DNA from: Sphingomonas abaci
GTDB taxonomy: Bacteria > Pseudomonadota > Alphaproteobacteria > Sphingomonadales > Sphingomonadaceae
Assembly: GCF_014199625.1 (NCBI RefSeq)
Contig: NZ_JACHNY010000001.1
Coordinates: 620,001-684,000 of the forward strand
Length of the DNA stretch: 64,000 nt
Direction of reading: 5' to 3'
The first letter of the stretch is position 1. Every line of letters begins with the position of its first letter. Position numbers and translations under genes: made by a program. Below, one piece after another: positions 47,648 to 56,961 of this stretch. The notes under the pieces were generated by a model. The model ran no database searches. It was not told the origin of the DNA and saw only the letters and a list, made by a program, of their open reading frames with translations.

Positions 47648-49542
47648 GCCGCCGCTCCCGCCGCTTCGGGGCGCACGGTCACGACCTGCATCATCCCGGC
47701 ATGCATGTGGTAGAGGAGATGGCAGTGGAACGCCCAGTCGCCGGCCGCATCGGCGGTCAGGTCGAAGGTGGCGGTGCCACCCGGCGCGACATTGATCGTG
47801 TGCTTGCGCGGGGCATGGTCGCCATGTCCCGTCACCAGTTCGAAGAAATGGCCGTGCAGATGGATGGGATGCGCCATCATCGTGTCGTTGACCAGCGTGA
47901 CGCGCACCCGCTCGCCCTGGCGAAAGGGGATGGGGGCGGTGACGGCGTTCATCTTCACCCCGTCGAACGCCCACATATAACGTTCCATATTGCCGGTCAG
48001 ATGGATCTGGAGCTGGCGCGACGGCGCGCGAACGTCCGGGTTGCGGTCCAGCGCGACCAGGTCGGTATAGACCAGCACGCGGTGCCCGGCATCCGCCAGC
48101 CCCTGGGGCGGATCGCCCATCCGGTCCATCGGCATCGGCGACACGGTCTGCACGACCACCGTCCTGGGCAGGCCGGGCGCATTGGCGAAGTCGCGCATCT
48201 TGTGACTCATCGCCGGCATCGCCCCGCCCCCAGCGGCGGCGGCCGGGGTGCAATGGCCCATGGCCGCATGTTCGGGCGGGCAGTCGGCGGCGGTCGGCCC
48301 GTCATGCGTCATCGCGCCATGATCCATGGCCCCGTGGTTCATGGCCCCCCGGTTCATGGCTCCGTGGTCCATGGCCCCATGGTCCATGGCCCCATGGTCC
48401 ATGGCCCCATGGTCCATGGTCCCATGGTCCATCCCGGCCATCGTCCCCATCCCCATATCGGCCATGGTGGCGATCGGCCGGCGGCGGAGCGGCGGTACCG
48501 GCGCGACCATGCCGGCACGCGGGGCCAGCGTCGCGCGCGCCATGCCCGACCGGTCCCAAGCCTCGGCGACCAGCGCATAGGCGCGCGGCTCGGCCGTATG
48601 GACCAGCACGTCATAGGTTTCCGCCACCGCGATCTGCAGCTCGTCGACCGTCACCGGCCGGACATTCTGCCCGTCTGCCTGCACCACCGTCATCGCCAGG
48701 CCCGGCAGCCGGACGTTGAAGTTGGTCATCGCCGAGGCGTTGACCAGTCGCAGCCGCACCGTCTCGCCGGGCGCGAACAGGCCGGTCCAGTTGTCCGCCG
48801 GGCCATGGCCGTTGACCAGATAGGTATAGGTCGATCCGGTCACGTCGGACACGTCGCTGGGGTCCATCCGCATCCGGCCCCAGTCGATCCGTTCCTTCAA
48901 TGGCTGGTCGCGCCCGGCCAGCAGACCGGCGAGCGTCTGCTTCTGGTAATTGAAATAGCCGCCCTGCTGCTTCATCTTGGCGAAGATGCGGTGCGGATGC
49001 ATCGCGCTATGATCGGACAGCACGACGACATGCTCGCGGTCGCTTGCGATCGGATCGGGCCCGGCGGGATCGATCACGATCGGGCCGTAATGCCCCATCT
49101 GCTCCTGCAACCCGCTATGGCTGTGATACCAATAGGTGCCCGACTGGATCACCGGAAAGTCATAGGTGAAGGTCGCGCCCGCCGGGATGCCGGGAAAGCT
49201 GATCCCCGGCACGCCGTCCATCTGGAACGGCAGCAGCAGCCCGTGCCAGTGGATCGAAGTCTCCTCCGCCAGCGCGTTGGTGACGGCGATCCGCACCCGC
49301 TGCCCCTCGCGCAGGCGGATGAGCGGCGCGGGTGAGCCGCCATTGATGCCGATCCGGTGCGCGGGCCGCCCGTCGATCATCCCGTGGAGATGCTCGACGC
49401 GCAGCGCGATCGTCTCGCCCGACAGGCGGGCCAGCGGCGAGGGCAAGCCGGCGGAAACGGCGCGCGCCCAGCCGGGCACCATCGCCGCTCCGCCAGCCAA
49501 GCCGGCATCGCGCAGGAAATGACGACGGGAAAACAGGGTCAT
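47644..49542 (-). CDS. copA: Copper resistance multicopper oxidase CopA
   Basis: A 632-residue periplasmic multicopper oxidase. It starts with a Tat signal (SRRHFLRDAGLAGGAAMVPG). The four copper-ligand motifs are present: SIHWHGLLLPFQMDG, GTYWYHSHSGLQEQMGHYG, MMAHPIHLHGHFFELV and DWAFHCHLLYHMHAGMMQVV. Between domains two and three (residues about 370-411) is a tandem Met/His block (MDHGAMDHGAM), which fits copper storage or substrate binding. It is divergent from nasT and overlaps copB. Confidence 0.96.
   Translation of the reverse strand: MTLFSRRHFLRDAGLAGGAAMVPGWARAVSAGLPSPLARLSGETIALRVEHLHGMIDGRPAHRIGINGGSPAPLIRLREGQRVRIAVTNALAEETSIHWHGLLLPFQMDGVPGISFPGIPAGATFTYDFPVIQSGTYWYHSHSGLQEQMGHYGPIVIDPAGPDPIASDREHVVVLSDHSAMHPHRIFAKMKQQGGYFNYQKQTLAGLLAGRDQPLKERIDWGRMRMDPSDVSDVTGSTYTYLVNGHGPADNWTGLFAPGETVRLRLVNASAMTNFNVRLPGLAMTVVQADGQNVRPVTVDELQIAVAETYDVLVHTAEPRAYALVAEAWDRSGMARATLAPRAGMVAPVPPLRRRPIATMADMGMGTMAGMDHGTMDHGAMDHGAMDHGAMDHGAMNRGAMNHGAMDHGAMTHDGPTAADCPPEHAAMGHCTPAAAAGGGAMPAMSHKMRDFANAPGLPRTVVVQTVSPMPMDRMGDPPQGLADAGHRVLVYTDLVALDRNPDVRAPSRQLQIHLTGNMERYMWAFDGVKMNAVTAPIPFRQGERVRVTLVNDTMMAHPIHLHGHFFELVTGHGDHAPRKHTINVAPGGTATFDLTADAAGDWAFHCHLLYHMHAGMMQVVTVRPEAAGAAA
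48310..48432. repeat. 15-bp tandem repeat inside copA encoding (M-D-H-G-A)n
   Basis: About eight copies of a 15-bp unit (CATGGCCCCATGGTC-like) encode repeats of the type MDHGA/MNHGA. Near-identical adjacent units suggest slippage-prone growth and loss. Confidence 0.85.
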
Positions 49543-49608
49543 CGGACGGATCGATCCTCGGTACGCGAACCGGCAGCGCCTGCCCCCTGCCCGGCCTGCC
49601 CGCGCGCG

Positions 49609-49626
49609 GCCATGCCACATCATGGC
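49609..49626. repeat. GCCATG-N6-CATGGC inverted repeat between copA and nasT
   Basis: Perfect 6-bp arms separated by CCACAT lie in the divergent copA/nasT intergenic region, about 67 nt upstream of the copA ATG. It may be an operator, but no regulator gene is adjacent and I cannot name one. Confidence 0.3.
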
Positions 49627-49678
49627 GGCGTTCGATAGAGACTGGCCCGGTCCGGCCCCGGATTGTAGATCGTCGTCC

Positions 49679-50257
49679 GTGCGAATCGCGATCATCGACA
49701 CCAGCACCACGCGCGCCGCGATCATCTCGGAGGGGCTGCGCGAGGCGGGGCTGACCGACCTGGCGGTGATCGATCCCGCCGGGCCGCTGGTCGCGCAGGT
49801 CGAGGCCGCCGCGCCCGAGGTCGTGCTCATCAACCTGGAGAATCCGAGCCGCGACCTGCTGGAGGATTTCTTCGCCATGTCGCGGGCGCTGGCGCGGCCG
49901 ATAGCGATGTTCGTCGACCAGTCCGATGCGGCCGCGACGATGGCGGCGGTCGATGCCGGCGTCTCCGCCTATGTCGTCGACGGCTTGGCGAAACAGCGCA
50001 TCCAGCCGATCCTGGAACTGGCCATCCGCCGCTTCCAGGCCTTTTCCCGGCTCCAGGCCGAACTGGCCGAGGCGAAGACCGCACTCGCCGACCGGCAGGT
50101 GATTGACCGCGCCAAGGCGATCCTGATGAAGCGGCGGGGCTTGGACGAGCCGGCCGCCTATGCGTTGCTGCGCGGCCATGCCATGCAGTCCAACCGGCGC
50201 ATCGCCGAGGTGGCGGAGGCGATCGTCACCAGCGACGCCGTGATGGGGGGCCTGTGA
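49679..50257 (+). CDS. nasT: ANTAR-domain antiterminator of nitrate assimilation
   Basis: A 192-residue protein. Residues about 1-120 form a receiver-like domain (VRIAIIDTSTTRAAIISEGL at the start). At the normal phosphoacceptor position the sequence is VVLINLENPS, that is Asn rather than Asp, so it is probably a pseudo-receiver. The C-terminal ANTAR domain (about 130-188: DRAKAILMKRRGLDEPAAYA then LLRGHAMQSNRRIAEVAEAI) binds RNA. NasT antiterminates nas transcripts when released by NasS in the presence of nitrate. GTG 49679 was chosen; an upstream ATG at 49622 is possible. Confidence 0.87.
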   Translation: MRIAIIDTSTTRAAIISEGLREAGLTDLAVIDPAGPLVAQVEAAAPEVVLINLENPSRDLLEDFFAMSRALARPIAMFVDQSDAAATMAAVDAGVSAYVVDGLAKQRIQPILELAIRRFQAFSRLQAELAEAKTALADRQVIDRAKAILMKRRGLDEPAAYALLRGHAMQSNRRIAEVAEAIVTSDAVMGGL

Positions 50258-51468
50258 TGGGAAGCGAGACGTTCCGGATCGGCTTTCTGCCGCTGGTCGA
50301 TGCGGCGCTGCCGATCCTGGCGCACGAACTGGGTTTCGCGGCGGCGGAGGGGGTGGCCATCCAGCCGGTCCGCGACCTGACCTGGGCGACGGTGCGCGAC
50401 CGGCTGCTCTATGGCCACACCGATGCCGCGCACCTGGTCGCGCCGCTGGCGATCGCGACGACGCTGGGGCGCGGACGCCCGCCCGTGTCGCTGTCGGTGC
50501 CGTTCGTGCTGGGGCTGAACGGCAATGCCATCACCTTCTCGATCCCGCTGGGCGAGGCGTGCGGGTTGGGCGAGGGCCTGGGCGATCCGGTCGCGCTGGG
50601 CGCGGCGCTGAAGCAGGTGGCGGCGGAGCGGCGCGCGGGCGGGCGGCGGCTGCGGCTGGGCGTGGTGCATCGCTATTCCAGCCACAACTATATGCTCCGC
50701 TACTGGCTGGCGCAGGTCGGCATCCGCCCGGACGAGGATGTGGAGATCGCGGTGACCAGCCCGCCCTTCGCCGCCGACGCGCTGGCGGCGGGCGAAATCG
50801 ACGGGATCTGCGTCGGCGAGCCGTGGAACTCGATCGCGGTCGATCGCGGCGTTGGCCGCATCGCGCTGGCCAGCGCCCAGGTGTGGCGGCGCGGGGTCGA
50901 GAAGGTGCTGGCGCTGACCGCCGCGACCGCGACCGAGCGGCCGGACGCGGTCGCGGCCCTCGTCCGCGCGCTCCACACCGCCGCCGCGCATTTCGTCGCC
51001 CCCGGCACCGCCGGGGACAGCGCGGCGATCCTGGCGCGGCCCGAATATCTGGACGCGCCGGTCGATGCGATCCTGCGCGCGATCACCGATCGCATCCGCC
51101 TGGTGCCGGGCGGCGCGCCGATCCATTACCCCGACTTCATGTTCCAGTACCGCGAGGCGGCGAACTTCCCGTGGCGCAGCCAGGCGGCCTGGCTCTACAC
51201 CCAGATGGTCCGCTGGGAAGGCCGGCCCTTCGACGCGGCCGAGGCGGCGGCGGCGATGGCGACCTTCCGCCCCGACCTGTACCGGGCCGCGCTGGCCGGA
51301 TCGGGCGCGGTGCTGCCCGGCGCCAGCTCCAAGCTGGAAGGCGCGCTGGGCGAGCCGATCGCCGCCGGCTCCACGCAGGGGCGGCTGGTGCTGGGCAACG
51401 ACCGCTTCTTCGATGGCCGGGCCTTCGATCCCGACGACATGCCGGGCTATCTGGCGGGGCTGCCCTGA
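50257..51468 (+). CDS. nasS: Nitrate-sensing NrtA-like protein NasS
   Basis: A 403-residue protein of the NrtA/CmpA solute-binding fold: IGFLPLVDAALPILAHELGF, LLYGHTDAAHLVAPLAIATT, LGVVHRYSSHNYMLRYWLAQ, AGEIDGICVGEPWNSIAVDR and YPDFMFQYREAANFPWRSQA. There is no signal peptide or lipobox, so it is cytoplasmic, as in NasS, which binds nitrate and holds NasT. Start and the nasT stop overlap (TGATG), showing coupling. It is separated from the narK operon by the CNNM-type gene. Confidence 0.9.
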   Translation: MGSETFRIGFLPLVDAALPILAHELGFAAAEGVAIQPVRDLTWATVRDRLLYGHTDAAHLVAPLAIATTLGRGRPPVSLSVPFVLGLNGNAITFSIPLGEACGLGEGLGDPVALGAALKQVAAERRAGGRRLRLGVVHRYSSHNYMLRYWLAQVGIRPDEDVEIAVTSPPFAADALAAGEIDGICVGEPWNSIAVDRGVGRIALASAQVWRRGVEKVLALTAATATERPDAVAALVRALHTAAAHFVAPGTAGDSAAILARPEYLDAPVDAILRAITDRIRLVPGGAPIHYPDFMFQYREAANFPWRSQAAWLYTQMVRWEGRPFDAAEAAAAMATFRPDLYRAALAGSGAVLPGASSKLEGALGEPIAAGSTQGRLVLGNDRFFDGRAFDPDDMPGYLAGLP

Positions 51469-51640
51469 CGGGATTGCTCCTCTTGCCGGGGCAGGGAATC
51501 CGATGGCATGACCCCGGTCATCACGATCCGCCCTCCCCAAGCCGGCGCCGCTGTGCCACACCCGCGCACGAGGCGCGCCCGCCGCCGACCGCCGGGCATC
51601 ATGACGCAGGTCGGACCTCGACCCGCGGGGTAAGGAGCTT

Positions 51641-52960
51641 ATGTCGCCGTTTCTCGGACTGGCCGCGGTGCTGGTGCTCGTCATCGCCAACGGTTTCTTC
51701 GTCGCCTCGGAATTCTCGCTGGTCGCGGTGCGGCGCAGCCGGGTGGCGGAGCTGGTCAATGCCGGGCGGATGAACGCCAAGGCCCTGCAACGCGCGGTCG
51801 ACCAGCTCGACGCCAATCTCGCCGCGACGCAACTCGGCATCACCATCTCGTCGCTGGCGCTCGGCTGGATCGGCGAGCCGGCGCTGGCGCATCTGGTCGA
51901 GCCATTGCTCGCCGGCCTGCCCGCCGGCCTCGCCTCGGGCGGTTCGCACGCGGTGGCGGTGGCGATCTCCTTCACCGTCATCACCGCGCTCCACATCGTG
52001 CTGGGCGAACTCGCGCCCAAGAGCCTGGCGCTCCAGCGCAGCGAGAAGACCGCGCTCTGGGTGGTGCGGCCGCTCTCCGTCTTCCTGTTCGTGCTGCGTC
52101 CGGCGATCGGCGCGCTCAACGGCCTGGGCAATCTGGTGCTGCGGCTGTTCGGCCTGCGCCCCGGCACCGGCGAGGAGGCGCTGCACTCGCCCGAGGAGCT
52201 GAAGCTGCTGGTCGCCGCCAGCCACGAGGCCGGCTTGCTCAACGAGGCGCAGCAGGAGGTGGCGGAGCGGGTCTTCACGCTGGGCGACCGGCGGATCGTC
52301 GACATCATGACGCCACGCCGCGACATCGACTGGATCGACGCCGATGCCGGGCCGGAGATGCTGCTCCAGGCGGTGCGCCGCTCGACGCACGAGCAGTTGC
52401 TGGTCGGCCAGGCCGATCTGGACGAGCTGCGCGGCATGATCCTGAAGAAGGACCTGCTCGACCAGGCGCTGGACGGCGGCGCGATCGATCCGCTGGCGGT
52501 GGTGCGGAAGCCGCTGATCGTCCATGAGGCGACGCCCATCGTCCGCGTGCTGGAGCAGTTCAAGCGCTCGCCCGTGCGCCTCGCCGTCATCATCAACGAA
52601 TATGGCAGCGTCGAGGGTCTGGTGACGCAGACCGACCTGCTGGAAGCGCTGGCCGGCGAACTGGCGGAGGACGAGCACGCCCCCGATCCCGCGATCCTCC
52701 GCCAGGACGACGGGTCGCTGCTGATCGACGGGCTGGTCTCCGCGCATGACGGCTATCGCCTGCTGCAATGGCGCGACGAGCCGACCGATGCCGATTACCA
52801 TACCATGGCGGGCTTCGCGCTGGCCCGGCTGACGCACCTGCCGGTGCCGGGCGAGACGTTCGAGCATAATGGCTGGCGGTTCGAGATCATGGCGCTGGAC
52901 GGCCGCCGGATCGCGCAACTGAAGGCGACGCCGCTCGACCCGGACGCCGCCGAGGACTGA
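51641..52960 (+). CDS. CNNM/CorC-HlyC family membrane protein (DUF21 and CBS domains)
   Basis: A 439-residue protein. The N-terminal DUF21 domain (residues about 5-200) has three to four helices, including LVIANGFFVASEFSLVAVRR and ALHIVLGELAPKSLALQRSE. Two CBS motifs follow (RRIVDIMTPRRDIDWIDADA; IVHEATPIVRVLEQFKRSPV), and the C-terminal CorC_HlyC domain ends the protein (HTMAGFALARLTHLPVPGET). The family is implicated in magnesium/cobalt efflux. AAGGAG precedes ATG 51641. Its position between nasTS and the nas operon has no obvious functional reason. Confidence 0.92.
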   Translation: MSPFLGLAAVLVLVIANGFFVASEFSLVAVRRSRVAELVNAGRMNAKALQRAVDQLDANLAATQLGITISSLALGWIGEPALAHLVEPLLAGLPAGLASGGSHAVAVAISFTVITALHIVLGELAPKSLALQRSEKTALWVVRPLSVFLFVLRPAIGALNGLGNLVLRLFGLRPGTGEEALHSPEELKLLVAASHEAGLLNEAQQEVAERVFTLGDRRIVDIMTPRRDIDWIDADAGPEMLLQAVRRSTHEQLLVGQADLDELRGMILKKDLLDQALDGGAIDPLAVVRKPLIVHEATPIVRVLEQFKRSPVRLAVIINEYGSVEGLVTQTDLLEALAGELAEDEHAPDPAILRQDDGSLLIDGLVSAHDGYRLLQWRDEPTDADYHTMAGFALARLTHLPVPGETFEHNGWRFEIMALDGRRIAQLKATPLDPDAAED

Positions 52961-53074
52961 TGCTGCGCCTGCGAAAAGGGGCTTGCGAGGTTTTCGCGAA
53001 TCAGGCAACCTAGGTCGGTCCGGCAATGACGTCGGACACGAAATAGCAGCGAACCGCCTCTCCAGCGCCGGGGG

Positions 53075-53099
53075 GGCTCCCGCTGACCGGACCGGAGCC
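53075..53099 (+). promoter_or_regulatory. Stem-loop in the nas operon leader, candidate NasT target region
   Basis: GGCTCC (53075-53080) pairs with GGAGCC (53094-53099), with CCGGACCGG in the intervening loop. It precedes the intrinsic terminator at 53131. ANTAR targets are typically paired hairpins just before or overlapping a terminator; the exact hexaloop consensus could not be confirmed by eye. Confidence 0.45.
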
Positions 53100-53130
53100 T
53101 TCATGGCCCCGCACCCGGATGGAGGCAACG

Positions 53131-53180
53131 AAGCCGCCAGGACGTGATCCCGCAAGGGTCGCCGTCCTGGCGGCTTTTTT
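53131..53180 (+). terminator. Intrinsic terminator/attenuator before narK
   Basis: AAGCCGCCAGGAC (53131-53143) pairs perfectly with GTCCTGGCGGCTT (53164-53176), and the run of T's continues to 53180. A smaller inner stem GATCC/GGGTC is in its loop. It ends 33 nt before the narK ATG, the expected place for a NasT-controlled attenuator. Confidence 0.9.
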
Positions 53181-53212
53181 CATTTCCGGCCCTGGCGGCC
53201 GAGGGGGACAGC

Positions 53213-54451
53213 ATGGCGACGGCGATGTGGAACGATGCGAAGGACAAACCGGCGGACGGTTTCTGGGCGAGCGGCCATACGCCGACGCTGATCGCCGCCT
53301 TTCTCTATTTCGATCTGGCCTTCATGGTCTGGGTGCTGCTCGGGCCGCTCGCGCCCGACATCGCCAAGGCGCTGGCGCTGACCCCGGCGCAGAAGGGGCT
53401 GATGGTCGCGGTGCCGACGCTGGCCGGCGCGGTGCTGCGTGTCGTCAACGGCCTGCTGGTCGACCGGATCGGGCCCAAGCGGTCGGGCGCGATCAGCCAG
53501 ATCATCGTCATCGCCGGCCTGGCCAGCGCCTGGATGCTGGGCGTCACCAGCTTTGCCGGCACGCTGGCCCTGGGCGTGATCCTGGGCTTTGCCGGGGCCA
53601 GCTTCGCGATCGCGCTGCCGCTCGCCAGCCGCTGGTATCCGCCCGAGCATCAGGGCAAGGCGATGGGCCTCGCCGGGATGGGCAATTCGGGTACGGTGCT
53701 GGCGGCGCTGTTCGCCCCCGCGCTCGCCAAGCTGTTCGGCTGGAACGCGGTGCTGGGCCTGGCCTGCATCCCGCTGACCCTCGTGTTCGTCCTGTACATG
53801 ATCCTGGCCAAGGACGCGCCGGGCGCCCCCGCGCCGCGCCGGCTCGGCGAATATCTGCAACCGCTGCGCCAGGCCGATGCCTGGTGGCTGATGGGCTTCT
53901 ACGCCGTGACCTTCGGCGGGTTCGTGGGGCTGGCGGCCAGCCTGCCGCTCTATTTCACCGAGCGGTTCGGGCTGACCACGGTGCAGGCCGGCTATGCCAC
54001 CGCGGCCTGCGTGTTCGCCGGCTCGCTGGTGCGGCCGATGGGCGGGGCGCTGGCCGATGCGATCGGCGGGGTGAAGGCACTGATGGCGGTCTTCGCCGCC
54101 GCCGCGGCGACCCTGACCGGCGTAGCGATGGCCGATGGCTTCGCCGCCTCGCTCGCCCTCTTCGTCCTGTCGATGCTGGCGCTGGGGGTCGGCAACGGAT
54201 CGGTGTTCCAGCTGGTGCCGCAGCGTTTCGCCGCCGAGATCGGCGTGATGACCGGCCTGGTCGGCATGGCCGGCGGCGTCGGCGGCTTCTACCTCGCCTC
54301 CTCGCTCGGCCTCGCCAAGCAATGGACCGGCAGCTTCTCCGGCGGCTTCCTGATCTTCGCAGGCCTGGCGCTGGTGGCGCTGACCGGCCTGACGCTGGTC
54401 AAAGGCCAGTGGCGGCGTCGCTGGGGCACCGCCCAGGGCGTGCGGATCTGA
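53213..54451 (+). CDS. narK: Nitrate/nitrite transporter, MFS NNP family
   Basis: A 412-residue, 12-helix major facilitator protein. GMGNSGTVLAALFAPALAK matches the nitrate-signature region and FAIALPLASRWYPPEHQGKA precedes it; a second signature, GMAGGVGGFYLASSLGLAKQ, lies in the C-terminal half. NNP carriers take up nitrate and may export nitrite. GAGGGGGA precedes ATG 53213. It is the first gene of the nas operon after the terminator, and its stop overlaps nirB (TGATG). Confidence 0.94.
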   Translation: MATAMWNDAKDKPADGFWASGHTPTLIAAFLYFDLAFMVWVLLGPLAPDIAKALALTPAQKGLMVAVPTLAGAVLRVVNGLLVDRIGPKRSGAISQIIVIAGLASAWMLGVTSFAGTLALGVILGFAGASFAIALPLASRWYPPEHQGKAMGLAGMGNSGTVLAALFAPALAKLFGWNAVLGLACIPLTLVFVLYMILAKDAPGAPAPRRLGEYLQPLRQADAWWLMGFYAVTFGGFVGLAASLPLYFTERFGLTTVQAGYATAACVFAGSLVRPMGGALADAIGGVKALMAVFAAAAATLTGVAMADGFAASLALFVLSMLALGVGNGSVFQLVPQRFAAEIGVMTGLVGMAGGVGGFYLASSLGLAKQWTGSFSGGFLIFAGLALVALTGLTLVKGQWRRRWGTAQGVRI

Positions 54452-56961
54452 TGCCTTCCCCTTCTTCACGGACCGAACCGATGAAACACGAAGTCCTGAC
54501 CCCCGCCACGACCGACACCCGAGAGCATCTGGTCGTGATCGGCAACGGCATGGCCGGCTGCCGCGCCGTCGAGGAATTGCTGGCGCGCGATCCCGGCCGC
54601 TACCGCATCACCATCTTCGGCGCGGAGCCGCTGGTGAACTACAACCGGATCATGCTGTCGCCGGTGCTGGCGGGCGAGAAGACCTTCGACGAGATCGTCA
54701 TCAACGGCCATGACTGGTATGCCGACAACGGCATCGCGCTGGTCAGCGGCGATCCGGTGACGGCGATCGACCGCGACGCGCGCACCGTCGCCACCCGCGG
54801 CGGTCTCGTCACCGGTTACGACCGGCTGCTGATCGCGACCGGCTCCGACCCGTTCATCATCCCGGTGCCCGGCCACGACCTGCCCGGCGTCATCAGCTTC
54901 CGCGACATGCAGGATGTCGAGCACATGCTCGCCGCTGCTGAACGGGGCGGCAGCGCGGTGGTGATCGGCGGCGGCCTGCTCGGGCTGGAGGCGGCGCACG
55001 GCCTGTCGCTTCGGGGCATGACCGTCACCGTCCTCCATCTGATGCCGACGCTGATGGAGCGGCAGCTCGACGAGGCGGCCGGCTGGCTGCTGAAGCAGGC
55101 GCTGGAGGCGCGCGGCCAGACCGTGCTGACCGGAGCCGACACCGCCGCGATCCTGGGCGACGGCAGGGTGGAGGCGATCCGCCTGAAGGACGGGCGCGAG
55201 ATCGCCGCCGACCTGGTGGTGATGGCGGTCGGCATCCGCCCCTCCGTCGCGCTCGCCCGCGCCGCCGGCCTGGAGGTCGGGCGCGGGATCAAGGTGGACG
55301 ACCATATGGTCACCTCCGACCCACGCATCCTGGCGGTCGGCGAGTGCGTCGAGCATGACGGACAGGTCTACGGCCTGGTCGCGCCGCTCTGGGACATGTG
55401 CCGCAGCCTCGCCGATGCGCTGACCGGCAGCCCGTCCGGCTATCGCCCCACCGCGACCGCGACCAAGCTGAAGGTCGCCGGGCTCGACGTCTTCTCGGCC
55501 GGCGATTTCGGCGGCGGCGACGGCGCGGAGGACATCGTGCTGCGCGATGCGGCGCGCGGCATCTACAAGCGCGTCGTGGTCCGGGACGACCGCATCGTCG
55601 GCGCGGTGCTGTACGGCGACACCGCCGACGGCAACTGGTATTTCGACCTGTTGAAGAAGGGCGAGCCCATCGCCGACATTCGCGACGCGCTGATCTTCGG
55701 CCAGGCCTTCGCCTCGGGAGGGGGGCAGACGGACCCTAAGGCGGCCGTTGCGGCGCTCTCCGACACGGCGGAGATCTGCGGCTGCAACGGCGTCACCAAA
55801 GGCCAGGTCGTGTCCTGCATCGGCAAGGGCGCGCACAGCCTCGATGCCGTCCGCGCCACCTGCAAGGCATCGGCGAGTTGCGGATCATGCACCGGGCTGG
55901 TCGAGACGCTGCTCGCGCTCACCTTGGGCGACGAGGTCGAGGCGGGACCGAAGACGATGTGCAAATGCACCAGCTTCGGCCACGACGATGTCCGCCGCGA
56001 GATCGTCGCGCAGGACATGCGCTCGATCCCGGAAGTCATGCAGAAGCTGCACTGGTCGACCCCGGACGGCTGTTCCTCCTGCCGCCCGGCGCTCAATTAC
56101 TATCTGCTCTGCGCGCTTCCCGGCGAATATGTCGATGATCAGCAGAGCCGCTTCGTCAACGAGCGGATGCACGCCAACATCCAGAAGGACGGCACCTATT
56201 CGGTCGTGCCGCGCATGTGGGGCGGGATCACCAGCCCCAAGGAACTGCGCGCGATCGCCGATGTGGTCGAGAAGTTCAACGCGCCGATGGTCAAGGTGAC
56301 GGGCGGCCAGCGGCTCGACATCTTCGGCATCCGGAAGGAGGATCTGCCCGCCGTGTGGGCCGACCTGAACGCGGCCGGGATGGTCAGCGGCCATGCCTAT
56401 GGGAAGAGCCTGCGCACGGTGAAGACCTGTGTCGGCTCCGAATGGTGCCGCTTCGGCACGCAGGATTCGACCGGCCTGGGCGTCAAGCTGGAGCGCGCGA
56501 CCTGGGGATCGTGGATGCCGCACAAGTTCAAGATCGCGGTGTCCGGCTGCCCGCGCAACTGCGCCGAGGCGACGATCAAGGATTTCGGCGTGGTCTGCGT
56601 CGATTCGGGCTACGAGCTCCATGTCGGCGGTAACGGCGGCATCAAGGTCCGCGCCACCGACCTGCTCGGCAAAGTCGCGACCGAGGCCGAGGCGATGGAG
56701 ATGTGCGCCGCCTTCATCCAGCTCTATCGCGAGGAGGCGCGCTATCTGGAGCGGACCGCGCCGTGGATCGAGCGGGTCGGCCTGGCCTATGTCCAGTCGC
56801 GGCTGCTGCCCGACGCCGAGGCGCGCGCCGAGCTCGCCCGTCGCTTCTTCCATTCGCAGAGCTTCTCGCAAGGCGATCCCTGGGCGGCGCGCGTGGCGGG
56901 CGAGGAGCGCGAGATGCATGCGCCGATGGCGCGCTTCACCCCCCAGGAGGAAATGGCATGA
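54451..56961 (+). CDS. nirB: Nitrite reductase (NADH) large subunit
   Basis: A protein of about 836 residues that reduces nitrite to ammonium. It has an N-terminal FAD/NAD(P)H oxidoreductase (LVVIGNGMAGCRAVEELLAR; VVIGGGLLGLEAAHGLSLRG), a BFD-like [2Fe-2S] region (ICGCNGVTKGQVVSCIGKGA then CKASASCGSCTGLV), and siroheme/[4Fe-4S] motifs TCVGSEWCRFGTQDS and SGCPRNCAEATIKDFGV. The ATG at 54451 overlaps the narK stop; an internal ATG at 54481 (MKHEV) gives 826 residues and may be the true start. Its stop overlaps nirD (ATGA). Confidence 0.96.
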   Translation: MPSPSSRTEPMKHEVLTPATTDTREHLVVIGNGMAGCRAVEELLARDPGRYRITIFGAEPLVNYNRIMLSPVLAGEKTFDEIVINGHDWYADNGIALVSGDPVTAIDRDARTVATRGGLVTGYDRLLIATGSDPFIIPVPGHDLPGVISFRDMQDVEHMLAAAERGGSAVVIGGGLLGLEAAHGLSLRGMTVTVLHLMPTLMERQLDEAAGWLLKQALEARGQTVLTGADTAAILGDGRVEAIRLKDGREIAADLVVMAVGIRPSVALARAAGLEVGRGIKVDDHMVTSDPRILAVGECVEHDGQVYGLVAPLWDMCRSLADALTGSPSGYRPTATATKLKVAGLDVFSAGDFGGGDGAEDIVLRDAARGIYKRVVVRDDRIVGAVLYGDTADGNWYFDLLKKGEPIADIRDALIFGQAFASGGGQTDPKAAVAALSDTAEICGCNGVTKGQVVSCIGKGAHSLDAVRATCKASASCGSCTGLVETLLALTLGDEVEAGPKTMCKCTSFGHDDVRREIVAQDMRSIPEVMQKLHWSTPDGCSSCRPALNYYLLCALPGEYVDDQQSRFVNERMHANIQKDGTYSVVPRMWGGITSPKELRAIADVVEKFNAPMVKVTGGQRLDIFGIRKEDLPAVWADLNAAGMVSGHAYGKSLRTVKTCVGSEWCRFGTQDSTGLGVKLERATWGSWMPHKFKIAVSGCPRNCAEATIKDFGVVCVDSGYELHVGGNGGIKVRATDLLGKVATEAEAMEMCAAFIQLYREEARYLERTAPWIERVGLAYVQSRLLPDAEARAELARRFFHSQSFSQGDPWAARVAGEEREMHAPMARFTPQEEMA

